Assembly: GCA_002347475.1 (NCBI GenBank)
Contig: DDXI01000120.1
Coordinates: 12,179-29,846, forward strand
Direction: 5' to 3'
DNA: 17,668 bases
DNA from: Peptococcaceae bacterium UBA2264
GTDB taxonomy: Bacteria > Bacillota > Desulfitobacteriia > Desulfitobacteriales > Desulfitobacteriaceae
This document shows positions 7,006-13,870 of this stretch, piece by piece; within the stretch, counting starts at the first letter, position 1; every line of letters begins with the position of its first letter. Made by a program: the position numbers and the translations under genes. Below the pieces are notes generated by a model, which searched no databases, was not told the DNA's origin, and was given only the letters and a program-made list of their open reading frames with translations.

Positions 7006-8922
7006 ATGAATGGTTGGAAGATTACTGGCAAGATGAGTGTGCTGGTCCTTAGTTTTTTGGTAAGTGTAATTTTGATGACCTTCTCCGTTAGTGCTTATGC
7101 GGCAACGCCTGATAACCGCTTTGCGGGCGCAGACCGTTTCCAGACAGCCAGATTGATCGCTGAAGAATTTAATTCAGGTACGGTTGATAACGTTATTCTT
7201 ACTTCAGGCAATGACTTCCCTGATGCTCTTTCAGCCAGTGTTTTAGCCAAAAAACTGGAGGCTCCGATTCTGCTTGTCGACAGCAAGGCCGAAGTTTCAA
7301 ATGAAGCCTTTACCTACATTTCTCAGCACTTGAGCAAAGATGGAACTGTTTATATTATCGGCGGAACAGGAATAATTGGGACGGATTTTAACACTAGGCT
7401 TACCGAAATGGGTTATCTGAAGATCGAACGTATCGGCGGTACGGATCGCTATGATACGGCTATTCTGATTGCTCAAAGATTGGCTGTGGAAAACAAAACC
7501 CCTGTAGTCATAGCATCGGGAGAAAGCTTTCCCGATGCCTTGAGCATTTCCAGTTTTGTTGCTGATAAAGGTTGGCCTATATTGCTGGCAGGCAAGGATT
7601 ATTTTTCTGAAGGAAGTAAGAATTATATTGCCTCAATACAACCTGCGCAAGTGTATATCGCGGGAGGGAGCGGTGTAGTATCGGCAACAGTCGAACCTCA
7701 GATTCAATCCCTTGTCCCGGCTACCACCCTGACCCGATATGCCGGGAAAGACCGCTTTGAAACCAATGCTTTGCTTATGCAAACTTTTGCTCTGGATCCG
7801 GAAAATATTTATCTTACCACTGGCCTGAATTTCGCGGATGCTGTGGCGGGAAGTGTCTTGGCTTCCAAGACAAGCGCTCCTATTATGCTGATTGATCCGG
7901 GTTCACCCAATGTGCCTATAGCCAGCATGCCTTATCTCACTAGACTGCATGAAACGGGAAGTAACCCTGTAGTTTATTGTTTTGGGGGTATAGCCGTTGT
8001 TCCGCCTTCTGTGCTGACTAACGCCAATGACTTTCTGGCAGGCAAAATAACAAAAGAATCAATTTATAAAATTGATAATCTCAGTGCCACAGTAAGTGTT
8101 AAGGACAAATTTTCTCTGCCCCTGACAGTTAAGGCCGTCTTGTATGATGGGACCAGCAAAGATGTTGCAGTTGCATGGGATAAGACCGAGGCTGATACCA
8201 GAATTGAGGGAACTTATTCTTATTACGGCACAGTAGAGGGTTACAGTGAAAAGGTGATACAGACTCTGGATGTCCTGGGGCTGATCGCTGATTTAAAGCC
8301 TCCGATTCTGGAAGTATATAAGGGTGGTTCAATTAACTTACCAAAAACTGTTCAGGCAACTACCGAAAGCGGCAAAACTGTTGAAGTACCTGTAGTATGG
8401 GATAGCTCCAGGATATTAAATTCCAATCAGGTTGGAACCCAAACGCTTACAGGCACTATGGTTATCTATAAATATAATGTTGAGTATTGGGAACCAACAG
8501 TTAAATTATATTTGCATGTTCGGGTAGCGGCAGCTTCCGGGGCAATCCCATTAAAAATCATAGACAAGTCCTATGACCCCTATGGTCTTGGGATAACTAC
8601 TGTCTATGGCAGTGAGATCGCTGCTCCCAAACTGAACCTGACAGTGGAAAATATAACCGACAAAGATGTAAGCGGCTTTGAATTTTCTTGTCAGATATAT
8701 GATTCCTTCGACAGGCCTGTAATAATAGCGGGCGGATACAGCAATACCTTTAATGCCATAGTGCAGGATGCCAAACTAAATGCTGCTGGTGAAGGAAATA
8801 TCTATCATGCCTATGCCAATTATTCCTTCGACTTAAATTTATTTAATAATGCTCAAAATATGAAAAACTTCAAAATTACTTCGGTAAAATTCAAGGATGG
8901 GACCGTCTGGTCTGCAGATTAA
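7006..8922 (+). CDS. Secreted CWB2-repeat protein with tandem Ig-like domains
   Basis: The start is ATG 7006, 8 bp after a GAAGGAG site; the in-frame GTG 6997 overlaps that site. The 638-residue product has a signal peptide ending near SAYAA (residues 29-33). It then has three CWB2 repeats (about 35-130, 142-235, 243-340), colinear with the preceding gene product: FPDALSASVL, GWPILL and the FGG at 326-328 fall at the same residue numbers in both. Two Ig_4-like segments follow (about 353-425 and 430-507, each with a VxWD block). A C-terminal module (512-638) has the pattern of beta-sandwich domains on surface proteins (LTVENITDKDVSGFEFSC, then a YDSFDRPV strand). It has no VanW domain. It is a paralog of the upstream gene by duplication and tail exchange, and it sits about 190 bp downstream. 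Probably wall-anchored; ligand unknown. Confidence 0.88.
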   Translation: MNGWKITGKMSVLVLSFLVSVILMTFSVSAYAATPDNRFAGADRFQTARLIAEEFNSGTVDNVILTSGNDFPDALSASVLAKKLEAPILLVDSKAEVSNEAFTYISQHLSKDGTVYIIGGTGIIGTDFNTRLTEMGYLKIERIGGTDRYDTAILIAQRLAVENKTPVVIASGESFPDALSISSFVADKGWPILLAGKDYFSEGSKNYIASIQPAQVYIAGGSGVVSATVEPQIQSLVPATTLTRYAGKDRFETNALLMQTFALDPENIYLTTGLNFADAVAGSVLASKTSAPIMLIDPGSPNVPIASMPYLTRLHETGSNPVVYCFGGIAVVPPSVLTNANDFLAGKITKESIYKIDNLSATVSVKDKFSLPLTVKAVLYDGTSKDVAVAWDKTEADTRIEGTYSYYGTVEGYSEKVIQTLDVLGLIADLKPPILEVYKGGSINLPKTVQATTESGKTVEVPVVWDSSRILNSNQVGTQTLTGTMVIYKYNVEYWEPTVKLYLHVRVAAASGAIPLKIIDKSYDPYGLGITTVYGSEIAAPKLNLTVENITDKDVSGFEFSCQIYDSFDRPVIIAGGYSNTFNAIVQDAKLNAAGEGNIYHAYANYSFDLNLFNNAQNMKNFKITSVKFKDGTVWSAD

Positions 8923-8946
8923 CAAAATGTAAAATTAACAGAAGCT

Positions 8947-8976
8947 GGGGCTGTGTGAAAGCACAGCCCCCTTGTT
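8947..8976 (+). terminator. Terminator after the second CWB2 gene
   Basis: GGGGCTGTG (8947-8955) and CACAGCCCC (8962-8970) form a 9-bp perfect stem with a 6-nt loop, followed by CTTGTT. It lies 25 bp after the stop codon. The short T-poor tail makes it a modest terminator, but the stem is very stable. Confidence 0.65.
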
Positions 8977-9017
8977 AAAAAATAAAAAAATAGCCGGAAA
9001 GGAGTTCGGTGACTTTT

Positions 9018-9668
9018 ATGAAAGCATATCAAATAAAAATCGAACTGACAGATTCCAATCCTTTAGTATGGAGAAGAGTTGTGATCCCGGCAGATGTTAC
9101 CTTCAGACGACTTCATGATACGATCCAATTTGCGATGAATTGGCGGGATTATCATCTTTATGAATTTGATTTTCCGCAAGAGAAACTCCGGATTACGAAT
9201 GATGAATTGGCCTATGACGAATTTAAATTATACTCTGCCAAGTTTAAAGGCAAGAATCTGACCCCAAAGGAAGATCCTCAGGGTTTTATAACCAGAATAA
9301 TTGAAACAACTATCAGGCAGCCTCAAACAATCAAGATAGACAAGTATCTGGAAAAATACAAGATCTTAAAATATATCTATGACTTTGGAGATTATTGGTG
9401 TCACACAATAGAACTGGAAAAAATCATTACTGATTATGAGTTTGGTTATCCGATGATCCTTGAGGGGGAGGGAGCTTGTCCACCTGAAGACGTGGGCGGG
9501 CTTGGTGGTTATAAGGAATTCCTGGAGGCCTGGAATGACCCTGAACATCCGGAACATGAATACATACTAGAGTGGGGAAAAGGCCAGCGTTACCAGGAGT
9601 TCGATATTGACTTCAGGAATTATCTGCTGAAAACTTGTCTCAAAATCAAGAAGGTTAAGCAGGATTGA
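9018..9668 (+). CDS. Plasmid pRiA4b ORF-3 family protein
   Basis: The product (216 residues from ATG 9018) matches the pRiA4b ORF-3-like family. It has the N-terminal strand KAYQIKIELTDSNPLVWRRV, the helix FRRLHDTIQFAMNWRDYHLYEF, the aromatic strand ILKYIYDFGDYWCHTIELEK, and the block CPPEDVGGLGGYKEFLEAW. These are the usual landmarks, including the DFGD-W-H core and the CPPEDVGG loop. The family is widespread in bacteria and its function is not established. The start is ambiguous: the AAAGGAG site ends 4 bp before GTG 9009 but 13 bp before ATG 9018. I prefer ATG because family members begin at that strand. Single gene, preceded by the terminator at 8947. Confidence 0.88.
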   Translation: MKAYQIKIELTDSNPLVWRRVVIPADVTFRRLHDTIQFAMNWRDYHLYEFDFPQEKLRITNDELAYDEFKLYSAKFKGKNLTPKEDPQGFITRIIETTIRQPQTIKIDKYLEKYKILKYIYDFGDYWCHTIELEKIITDYEFGYPMILEGEGACPPEDVGGLGGYKEFLEAWNDPEHPEHEYILEWGKGQRYQEFDIDFRNYLLKTCLKIKKVKQD

Positions 9669-9731
9669 TTTGGACCATAGCGGTAAGGGATTAGAATCTC
9701 GGCAGGATGACAATATTTACTTGGTAGCGAG

Positions 9732-10523
9732 GTGAGAATTCTGAGTGGTGAGCTGCAGGCTGAGCGCCGGGGACAAATATTAAAACTGATTTTAAACCGT
9801 CCGGATAAAGGAAATTCTCTTACCCCGGTAATGCTGGAAGAACTGACTCTCCAGCTGGAAAAAGCTGCTTCAGATACGGCGATACGGGCAGTGATTATTA
9901 CCGGTGCCGGGGACTGGGCTTTCTCCACCGGCTTTGACATCAGTAAAATCGGCAAAGTGCAAAAAAAACCAGGAATAGAATTGGAAATCCAGGAGACAGC
10001 TTATGCCTCTATCCGGGCTTGTCCAGTTCCGGTAATCGCTATGATAAATGGTTATACCGTGGGCGGGGGTTGCGATCTGATGCTTAATTGCGACTTGAGT
10101 GTCAGCTCCCAAAATGCCAAATTCGCCATGCCGCCAGCAAAATTAGGGGTGATTTATAGCCCTGAGGGCATGGAACGGTTTGTCAGAACAATAGGTGTGA
10201 TTAATACAAAATACCTCTTTTACAGTGGGAGGATGATATCTGCCGCTGAAGCGCTGGACATGGGGCTGATTAATCAGGCAGCAGATCCGGAAAAACTGGA
10301 AGAGGTGACTTTTGCCCTGGCTGAAGAGATTGCTGCTAATGCGCCGCTGACAGTGCGGGCGGTTAAGGAACTGCTGGGTGAATTGAGCGCAGAATACAGC
10401 AGGGCCTCCGTCCTCAAGAGCAGCTTCGGTGATTGGATCGAGCGGATTTTTACCAGTGAAGACTGCAGGGAGGGAAAACGGGCCTTCCTGGAAAAAAGAA
10501 GCCCTGTTTTCCGGGGAGAATGA
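9732..10523 (+). CDS. Crotonase-superfamily protein, methylmalonyl-CoA decarboxylase-like
   Basis: This 263-residue crotonase would act on an acyl-CoA thioester in the cytoplasm. The oxyanion-hole segments are DWAFSTGFDISKI (61-73) and NGYTVGGGCDLMLNCDL (106-122). At the place where enoyl-CoA hydratases carry a catalytic glutamate (QPE), this protein has MPPAKLGVIYSPEGM (133-147), with no acid at that site. The arrangement resembles E. coli methylmalonyl-CoA decarboxylase (YgfG/ScpB), including a tyrosine in the GVxY loop (Tyr142) and the C-terminal SEDCREGKRAFLEKRSPVF. The YgfG histidine next to the first oxyanion segment is Phe68 here. Decarboxylation is therefore more likely than hydration, but a non-catalytic or isomerase role is possible. 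The GTG 9732 start has only a poor ribosome binding site. No partner genes of the propionate pathway are adjacent. Confidence 0.8.
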   Translation: MRILSGELQAERRGQILKLILNRPDKGNSLTPVMLEELTLQLEKAASDTAIRAVIITGAGDWAFSTGFDISKIGKVQKKPGIELEIQETAYASIRACPVPVIAMINGYTVGGGCDLMLNCDLSVSSQNAKFAMPPAKLGVIYSPEGMERFVRTIGVINTKYLFYSGRMISAAEALDMGLINQAADPEKLEEVTFALAEEIAANAPLTVRAVKELLGELSAEYSRASVLKSSFGDWIERIFTSEDCREGKRAFLEKRSPVFRGE

Positions 10524-10584
10524 AATGGGGATCGGTGAATACGAAGGTGCATTAAACGTTTTCCCTGGAACATGTGATTCGCTT

Positions 10585-10615
10585 AACCGACCAACGCTGG
10601 TCGGTTTTCTGTTTT
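10585..10615 (+). terminator. Terminator after the crotonase gene
   Basis: AACCGACCA (10585-10593) and TGGTCGGTT (10598-10606) form a 9-bp perfect stem with a 4-nt loop, followed by a T-rich tail (TTCTGTTTT). It is 61 bp after the stop codon. Its core ACCGACC/GGTCGGT is the same as that of the terminator at 13655. Confidence 0.85.
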
Positions 10616-10713
10616 GCTGTTACCGGAATAACCGTATTGAAATAGGAGAAAACGCTTACAGAATGAATAAGTTGATCGTGGTATAGGAGTGATTCTGAAG
10701 GGAGGCTGACTGT

Positions 10714-11667
10714 ATGAGAAAATTATTCTTGTTTGTACTTATTCTATTAATAAGTGTTTTTCTTGCCGGGTGTCAGAATGGCCAGAATACAGGAAACGGG
10801 GAACCAACGTTAAACGAAAAGCCGCCGCTAAATGATGAAGCAGATAAGAAAGCCATTGCCAGTTTGGTGGAGAATTTCGGTAAAAGACTGCAGCTGGTCT
10901 CGCTGCTTGCTCCGCCAGATATAGTGAACAAGAGTATGCAGGATAACTACGGCAGTCTGGTAACTCCTGCGCTGCTGGAAAAATGGCAGAACGATCCTCA
11001 GAATGCTCCCGGGCGGATGGTTTCAAGTCCGTGGCCAGACCGGATTGAAATTTTGACCAATGAAAAACGGGCAGAAGGCAGCTATGAAGTCAAAGGTGAA
11101 TTAATCGAAATAACGAGCGTTGAGCAAAGCAGCGGCGGAGTTGCCGCCAAGAGGCCAATAATTCTCAGCATAAAAAAAATCGAGAATAATTGGCTGATTG
11201 ACACTGTGACAATGGGACCATATGTTGAGGCAGAAGCAATAATCTACAATAATACCCTATATGGTTTCACCTTTGCCCTGCCGCAGAGTTGGAAAAACTA
11301 TTCAATTGTTACAGACAAATGGGAGGGCATCGCTGTGGCCGGTACGCAAAGCGGAAAAATCGTGGAAACCGGCCAGATCATTAAGATCAGGCACCCGGAA
11401 TGGACTTCTCAAAATCCCAGACAAGATATACCGATTATGATATTTACTCTTGCTCAGTGGAATTCGGCACAGAATGTAGAATTCAGCGTTGGGGCGGCAC
11501 CTATGGCACCAAGTGAGCTCGGCCGAAATTCCAGATGCGTCTTTGCCTTGCCGGCGCGTTACAACTACGCCTTTCCTGTGGGATTCGAAGAAGTAGAAAA
11601 TATTTTAGCAGGCAACCCTTTGCAGCCCACGGAACCTGCCTTCAACCCTCCCTTTTCAATCAAGTAA
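10714..11667 (+). CDS. Uncharacterised lipoprotein
   Basis: The 317-residue product has a short lipoprotein signal peptide with lipobox LAGC, so Cys20 would be lipidated and the protein held on the outer face of the membrane. After a Gly/Asn/Pro-rich linker (21-40), residues 45-175 form an alpha/beta segment ending in LSIKKIENNWLIDTV, like the NTF2-like or DUF-type folds seen in Firmicute lipoproteins. Residues 185-317 (YGFTFALPQSWKNYSIVTDKWEG, then RHPEWTSQNPRQDIPIMIFT and SELGRNSRCVFALPARYNYAF) resemble a conserved domain seen in other Firmicute lipoproteins. Function is unknown. GGGAGG lies 8 bp before ATG 10714. It is separated from upstream genes by a terminator and is convergent with the minus-strand gene at 11794, so it is probably monocistronic. 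Confidence 0.85.
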   Translation: MRKLFLFVLILLISVFLAGCQNGQNTGNGEPTLNEKPPLNDEADKKAIASLVENFGKRLQLVSLLAPPDIVNKSMQDNYGSLVTPALLEKWQNDPQNAPGRMVSSPWPDRIEILTNEKRAEGSYEVKGELIEITSVEQSSGGVAAKRPIILSIKKIENNWLIDTVTMGPYVEAEAIIYNNTLYGFTFALPQSWKNYSIVTDKWEGIAVAGTQSGKIVETGQIIKIRHPEWTSQNPRQDIPIMIFTLAQWNSAQNVEFSVGAAPMAPSELGRNSRCVFALPARYNYAFPVGFEEVENILAGNPLQPTEPAFNPPFSIK

Positions 11668-11694
11668 AATTAGTTCATCACAGGTCTATATCTA

Positions 11695-11740
11695 AATCCC
11701 TGGAAACCGGTTGCGCCAGGCGTCCAGGGATTCATTCTTG
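11695..11740 (+). terminator. Terminator between convergent genes
   Basis: AATCCCTGGA (11695-11704) and TCCAGGGATT (11723-11732) form a perfect 10-bp stem enclosing 18 nt. The plus-strand tail is moderately T-rich (CATTCTTGTT). It lies between the lipoprotein gene and the convergent cysteine-rich gene, so it probably ends the former and may also serve the latter. Confidence 0.6.
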
Positions 11741-11793
11741 TTGCTTGATGCAGCAGTGGAACATCCAGAGGTGCTGATTTCGTGGATATTGAT

Positions 11794-12144
11794 TTAGAGA
11801 TCGTTTTTCTTCCATTCAGCAATATACTTGGCATACTCATTTTCCATTACAGGAATACGATTGCCAACTGTACCGCAGTGGAGGCATTTATCATTCTTAA
11901 ATCCTTGGGCAGTACATTTATCGGGAACTTCCTGGGCGCATCCATAGTTGCCGCACTCGGGACATCTGAATACAGGGTTTTTACAAGGATGTCCAGCTTT
12001 TTCGCCGGGACAGCCTGCAATATTGGCTTTTTCTTCCTCTGTCATATCAACATGACGTTTTTGATTCAGACGGCCGCCTCTCGGCCAAAATATTGTTTTG
12101 TTACTAGGTTTCTGGTTCTGGTTGTCAGGAGTCATTTTCGGCAT
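11794..12144 (-). CDS. Small eight-cysteine putative zinc-ribbon protein
   Basis: The product is 116 residues from the ATG at 12144 (minus strand), chosen because GAGGGGTGG lies about 5 bp upstream; longer forms from further upstream lack this. The protein has eight cysteines (45, 54, 61, 64, 69, 77, 87, 90), including two CxxC knuckles, CPEC (61-64) and CLHC (87-90). That suggests a treble-clef or zinc-ribbon fold, or less likely a redox or iron centre. The N-terminus is basic and glutamine/asparagine-rich (residues 1-30), and the C-terminus is a charged helix (NEYAKYIAEWKKN). No signal peptide is present, so it is cytoplasmic. I do not recognise a characterised family. Confidence 0.75.
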   Translation of the reverse strand: MPKMTPDNQNQKPSNKTIFWPRGGRLNQKRHVDMTEEEKANIAGCPGEKAGHPCKNPVFRCPECGNYGCAQEVPDKCTAQGFKNDKCLHCGTVGNRIPVMENEYAKYIAEWKKNDL

Positions 12145-12191
12145 TAAAACCACCCCTCTCAGCTTCATCTAAGTTTGATTATTTCACTTAA

Positions 12192-12232
12192 ATTATATCA
12201 CTTCACATACCTGATTTGTTAGAATATTCTAA
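12192..12232 (-). promoter_or_regulatory. Promoter of the cysteine-rich gene with a 14-bp palindrome
   Basis: On the minus strand a perfect TATAAT (plus coordinates 12192-12197) lies about 48 bp before the start codon. At the -35 distance sits the left part of a perfect 14-bp palindrome, TTAGAATATTCTAA (12219-12232). The palindrome could be an operator. Its TAGAAT could also form an extended -10 (TGTTAGAAT, 12217-12225) for the divergent gene at 12365. Confidence 0.45.
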
Positions 12233-12364
12233 TAACATTTTGTTCCTGCTATATTTTTTAATTAGCGAAAGATGGAGATAGGGGAAGGAAAAACCAGGTG
12301 ATGTGTAGAACAGATGATTAAAGGACAACCATTCTGATTTAGTAGTAAAGTTAGGAGTGGAAGT

Positions 12365-12712
12365 ATGAAAATGAAAATTGGACGTAAAGTGTATGACACT
12401 GCAAAGGCAGAAGAAGTGGGCAAACAAGTAGTGAGCTATTATGGCGACAGCTATGGTTTTGAGGAAATCATGTTCCGCAGAAGTCCCTTGGAATTCTTCT
12501 TGTTTGCGCGAGGCGGACAGGATTCGCAATATCCTGAGGAACAAATTGTTCCTCTCAGTCTGGAAGATGCCAGAGACTGGTTAGAAAGAATAACCGGTTA
12601 CAATTATGCGCACTCGTTAATTCCGGATATTGCCCCGTCTGTACCAGTGAAGGCGAAGAGCCCTGCTTCCAAAGCAAAAAAAGAGACTGCCGCAAAAACA
12701 ACACTCCAGTAA
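12365..12712 (+). CDS. Small conserved clostridial protein of unknown function
   Basis: The 115-residue cytoplasmic protein has a compact N-terminal domain (1-78): KIGRKVYDTAKAEEVGK, then a strand YGFEEIMFRRSPLEFFLFARGG, a QYPEEQIVPLS segment and a final EDARDWLERIT helix. This pattern (VYDT, then FEE-L/M, FFLF-GRGG, SLEDARDWL) resembles small proteins I associate with clostridial and streptococcal plasmids and integrative elements. No function is known to me. Residues 93-115 form a Lys/Ala/Ser-rich disordered tail that could bind nucleic acid. AGGAGTGG lies 5 bp before ATG 12365. The gene ends just before the promoter of the c-di-GMP riboswitch unit. Confidence 0.75.
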   Translation: MKMKIGRKVYDTAKAEEVGKQVVSYYGDSYGFEEIMFRRSPLEFFLFARGGQDSQYPEEQIVPLSLEDARDWLERITGYNYAHSLIPDIAPSVPVKAKSPASKAKKETAAKTTLQ

Positions 12713-12721
12713 TAATATGTA

Positions 12722-12750
12722 TTGACATCAGGGGAGATTTTTCTTAGAAT
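12722..12750 (+). promoter_or_regulatory. Sigma-A promoter of the riboswitch unit
   Basis: A perfect TTGACA (12722-12727) is followed after exactly 17 bp by TAGAAT (12745-12750), five of six matching the -10 consensus. Transcription would start near 12757, about 30 nt before the riboswitch aptamer. This is one of the best promoter matches in the window. Confidence 0.8.
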
Positions 12751-12785
12751 GAAATAAATTAAATATTCTAAATAATTTTTCGAAG

Positions 12786-12872
12786 CATGAAAAAGGCAAA
12801 CTTGTCGAAAGGCAAGGACGCAAAACCAAGGGTCTAAGGCATGAGAATGCTATGATAGCCTGGCTGCCATGG
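12786..12872 (+). ncRNA. Cyclic di-GMP-I riboswitch (GEMM) aptamer
   Basis: The leader has the hallmarks of the class I c-di-GMP aptamer. GGCA (12795-12798) closes with TGCC (12865-12868) as P1. An AAAC-like entry is followed by the hairpin CTTGTC-GAAA-GGCAAG (12801-12816) with a GNRA tetraloop. Next comes the conserved GGACGCAAA block (12816-12824), then CC/GG segments. The third stem (GCAT-GAGA-ATGC) is flanked by CTAAG and TATGA, which form the tetraloop receptor. All helices are present in the right order. It lies between a strong promoter and a terminator and reads into the response-regulator gene at 13032. The switch would therefore set that gene's transcription according to the second messenger. 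Confidence 0.9.
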
Positions 12873-12874
12873 GA

Positions 12875-12920
12875 AGTTCTTTTGCGTAATAGAACTGTGG
12901 CTTATGCTGCAGTTCTTTTT
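12875..12920 (+). terminator. Riboswitch expression platform: switchable terminator
   Basis: AGAACTGTGGC (12891-12901) pairs with GCTGCAGTTCT (12906-12916) over 11 bp with two G-U pairs and a TTAT loop, followed by TTTT (12917-12920). AGTTCT at 12875-12880 can pair instead with AGAACT (12891-12896), which would block the terminator. This is the expected layout of a transcriptional on/off switch; its polarity cannot be told by eye. The 110 nt from here to the start codon include a further GC-rich hairpin (GGGCC 12947-12951 with GGCCC 12983-12987) followed by a T-rich stretch, possibly a second attenuator. Confidence 0.75.
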
Positions 12921-13031
12921 GGCATTTCAGGAAGAATGGTTTTGCGGGGCCCAGTTACAACGAAGGCTTTCGCCAAACGTCAGGCCCAAGCCAGGTTTTC
13001 TTCATTTGTTTAAGCAGAGGAGGGGATTATT

Positions 13032-13562
13032 GTGACGAATATTTTGATGGTTGAAGATGATTGGGAACAGTTAGACAGGATGAAATACAATATCGTATCT
13101 GCCGGAGAAGGTTACAATTTCTTTGGTTCGGCTACAGCTCAGGAAGGTCTGAACCTGGTCAGAAAGCAAAAAATAGATCTGATTATCCTGGACAATAATC
13201 TATCGGAACAATCAGGCATTGAACTGGCCCAGGAGATCCGGAAAATTCCCGGTTATGAGTTTATCTGGATCATTGTACTAACTGGCCAGAGAATGCATCT
13301 CAACGAGGTTCTTGAGGAAATACATTGTTATGATTATTTTCCCAGGCCATATGACGCCCAGGATGTGCTGCGGGCAATCGAACTGCTTTGTGGCTATCAG
13401 GTTAAGCCGGTATCCGAAGCCGACAAGGAATATGTGATTTTTAAACAGCGGGATATATATGTCAGAGTGCTCGCCAAGGATATATTGTATATTGAAGTCC
13501 TTAGCGATAACTCAATGCTTTTTACCAATTCCCAGAAGATAGTGCTGCCACTTATTCATTAG
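13032..13562 (+). CDS. Response regulator with REC domain and truncated LytTR domain
   Basis: The 176-residue protein starts at GTG 13032 behind an excellent GAGGAGGGG site. Residues 3-122 are a receiver domain with acidic pocket Glu8-Asp9-Asp10, phosphoacceptor Asp54 (IILDNN) and Thr84. The usually invariant lysine before the last proline is Arg105 (YFPRPYD), which may alter signalling. Residues 132-176 match only the first strands of a LytTR DNA-binding domain (YVIFKQRDIYVRVLAKDILYIE, then a strand pair) and stop before the DNA-contacting half. LytTR domains are normally about 100 residues. Beyond the TAG at 13560-13562 the same frame gives NLYLKSYLPDQG, loosely like the next LytTR helix, and then loses similarity. 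So this may be a broken regulator or a deliberately short one. It is controlled by the c-di-GMP riboswitch; no histidine kinase is adjacent. Confidence 0.8.
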   Translation: MTNILMVEDDWEQLDRMKYNIVSAGEGYNFFGSATAQEGLNLVRKQKIDLIILDNNLSEQSGIELAQEIRKIPGYEFIWIIVLTGQRMHLNEVLEEIHCYDYFPRPYDAQDVLRAIELLCGYQVKPVSEADKEYVIFKQRDIYVRVLAKDILYIEVLSDNSMLFTNSQKIVLPLIH

Positions 13563-13654
13563 AATTTATATCTGAAGAGTTATTTACCTGACCAGGGGAG
13601 CAAGGAATACGGGGGCTGGATTTGGACGCTTATCCCGTGTAGTGCACAGATATT

Positions 13655-13684
13655 AAAACCGACCATAAAAGGTCGGTTTTTTTT
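13655..13684 (+). terminator. Terminator of the response-regulator unit
   Basis: AAAACCGACC (13655-13664) and GGTCGGTTTT (13671-13680) form a perfect 10-bp stem with a 6-nt loop, running into eight T in all. It is the strongest terminator in the window. The rest of the 308-bp gap (13563-13870) contains no gene I can support, apart from the promoter candidate at 13783. Confidence 0.9.
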
Positions 13685-13782
13685 ATATCGGAAATCAAAA
13701 CCTTCACCCCGGATATGTTTCCAAGAAGTGGCCACGGGCACGAGTAAGGTTAGGTATATTTGTATTCAACAAAAGGTAAAGC

Positions 13783-13791
13783 TGATACAAT
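13783..13791 (+). promoter_or_regulatory. Extended -10 promoter candidate for the LapA-like gene
   Basis: TGATACAAT (13783-13791) matches an extended -10 element (TGnTACAAT). No good -35 lies at the right distance; TTCAAC at 13765-13770 is 15 bp away. It is about 80 bp before the LapA-like start. Confidence 0.35.
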
Positions 13792-13870
13792 GTTGTTAAC
13801 ATATAAGAGGAATTAGAAAATGGAACAGTGAACAGTGATGAGGTTTAATTGAGTTCAGGGGGTGACGATC

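Noticed and set aside
11782..12147. Plus-strand open frame opposite the cysteine-rich gene
   Set aside because: The minus-strand reading has CxxC pairs, a ribosome binding site and a TATAAT. The plus reading has none of these.
13560..13680. Full readthrough of the TAG after the response regulator to complete LytTR
   Set aside because: Only about 12 codons loosely resemble LytTR. The rest of the frame runs through a terminator and lacks the conserved C-terminal LytTR strands.
10585..13684. The shared ACCGACC/GGTCGGT hairpins at 10585 and 13655 as ends of a mobile element
   Set aside because: Both are followed by T-rich tracts directly after genes, so they are ordinary intrinsic terminators with similar cores. 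No transposase or target duplication is seen between them.
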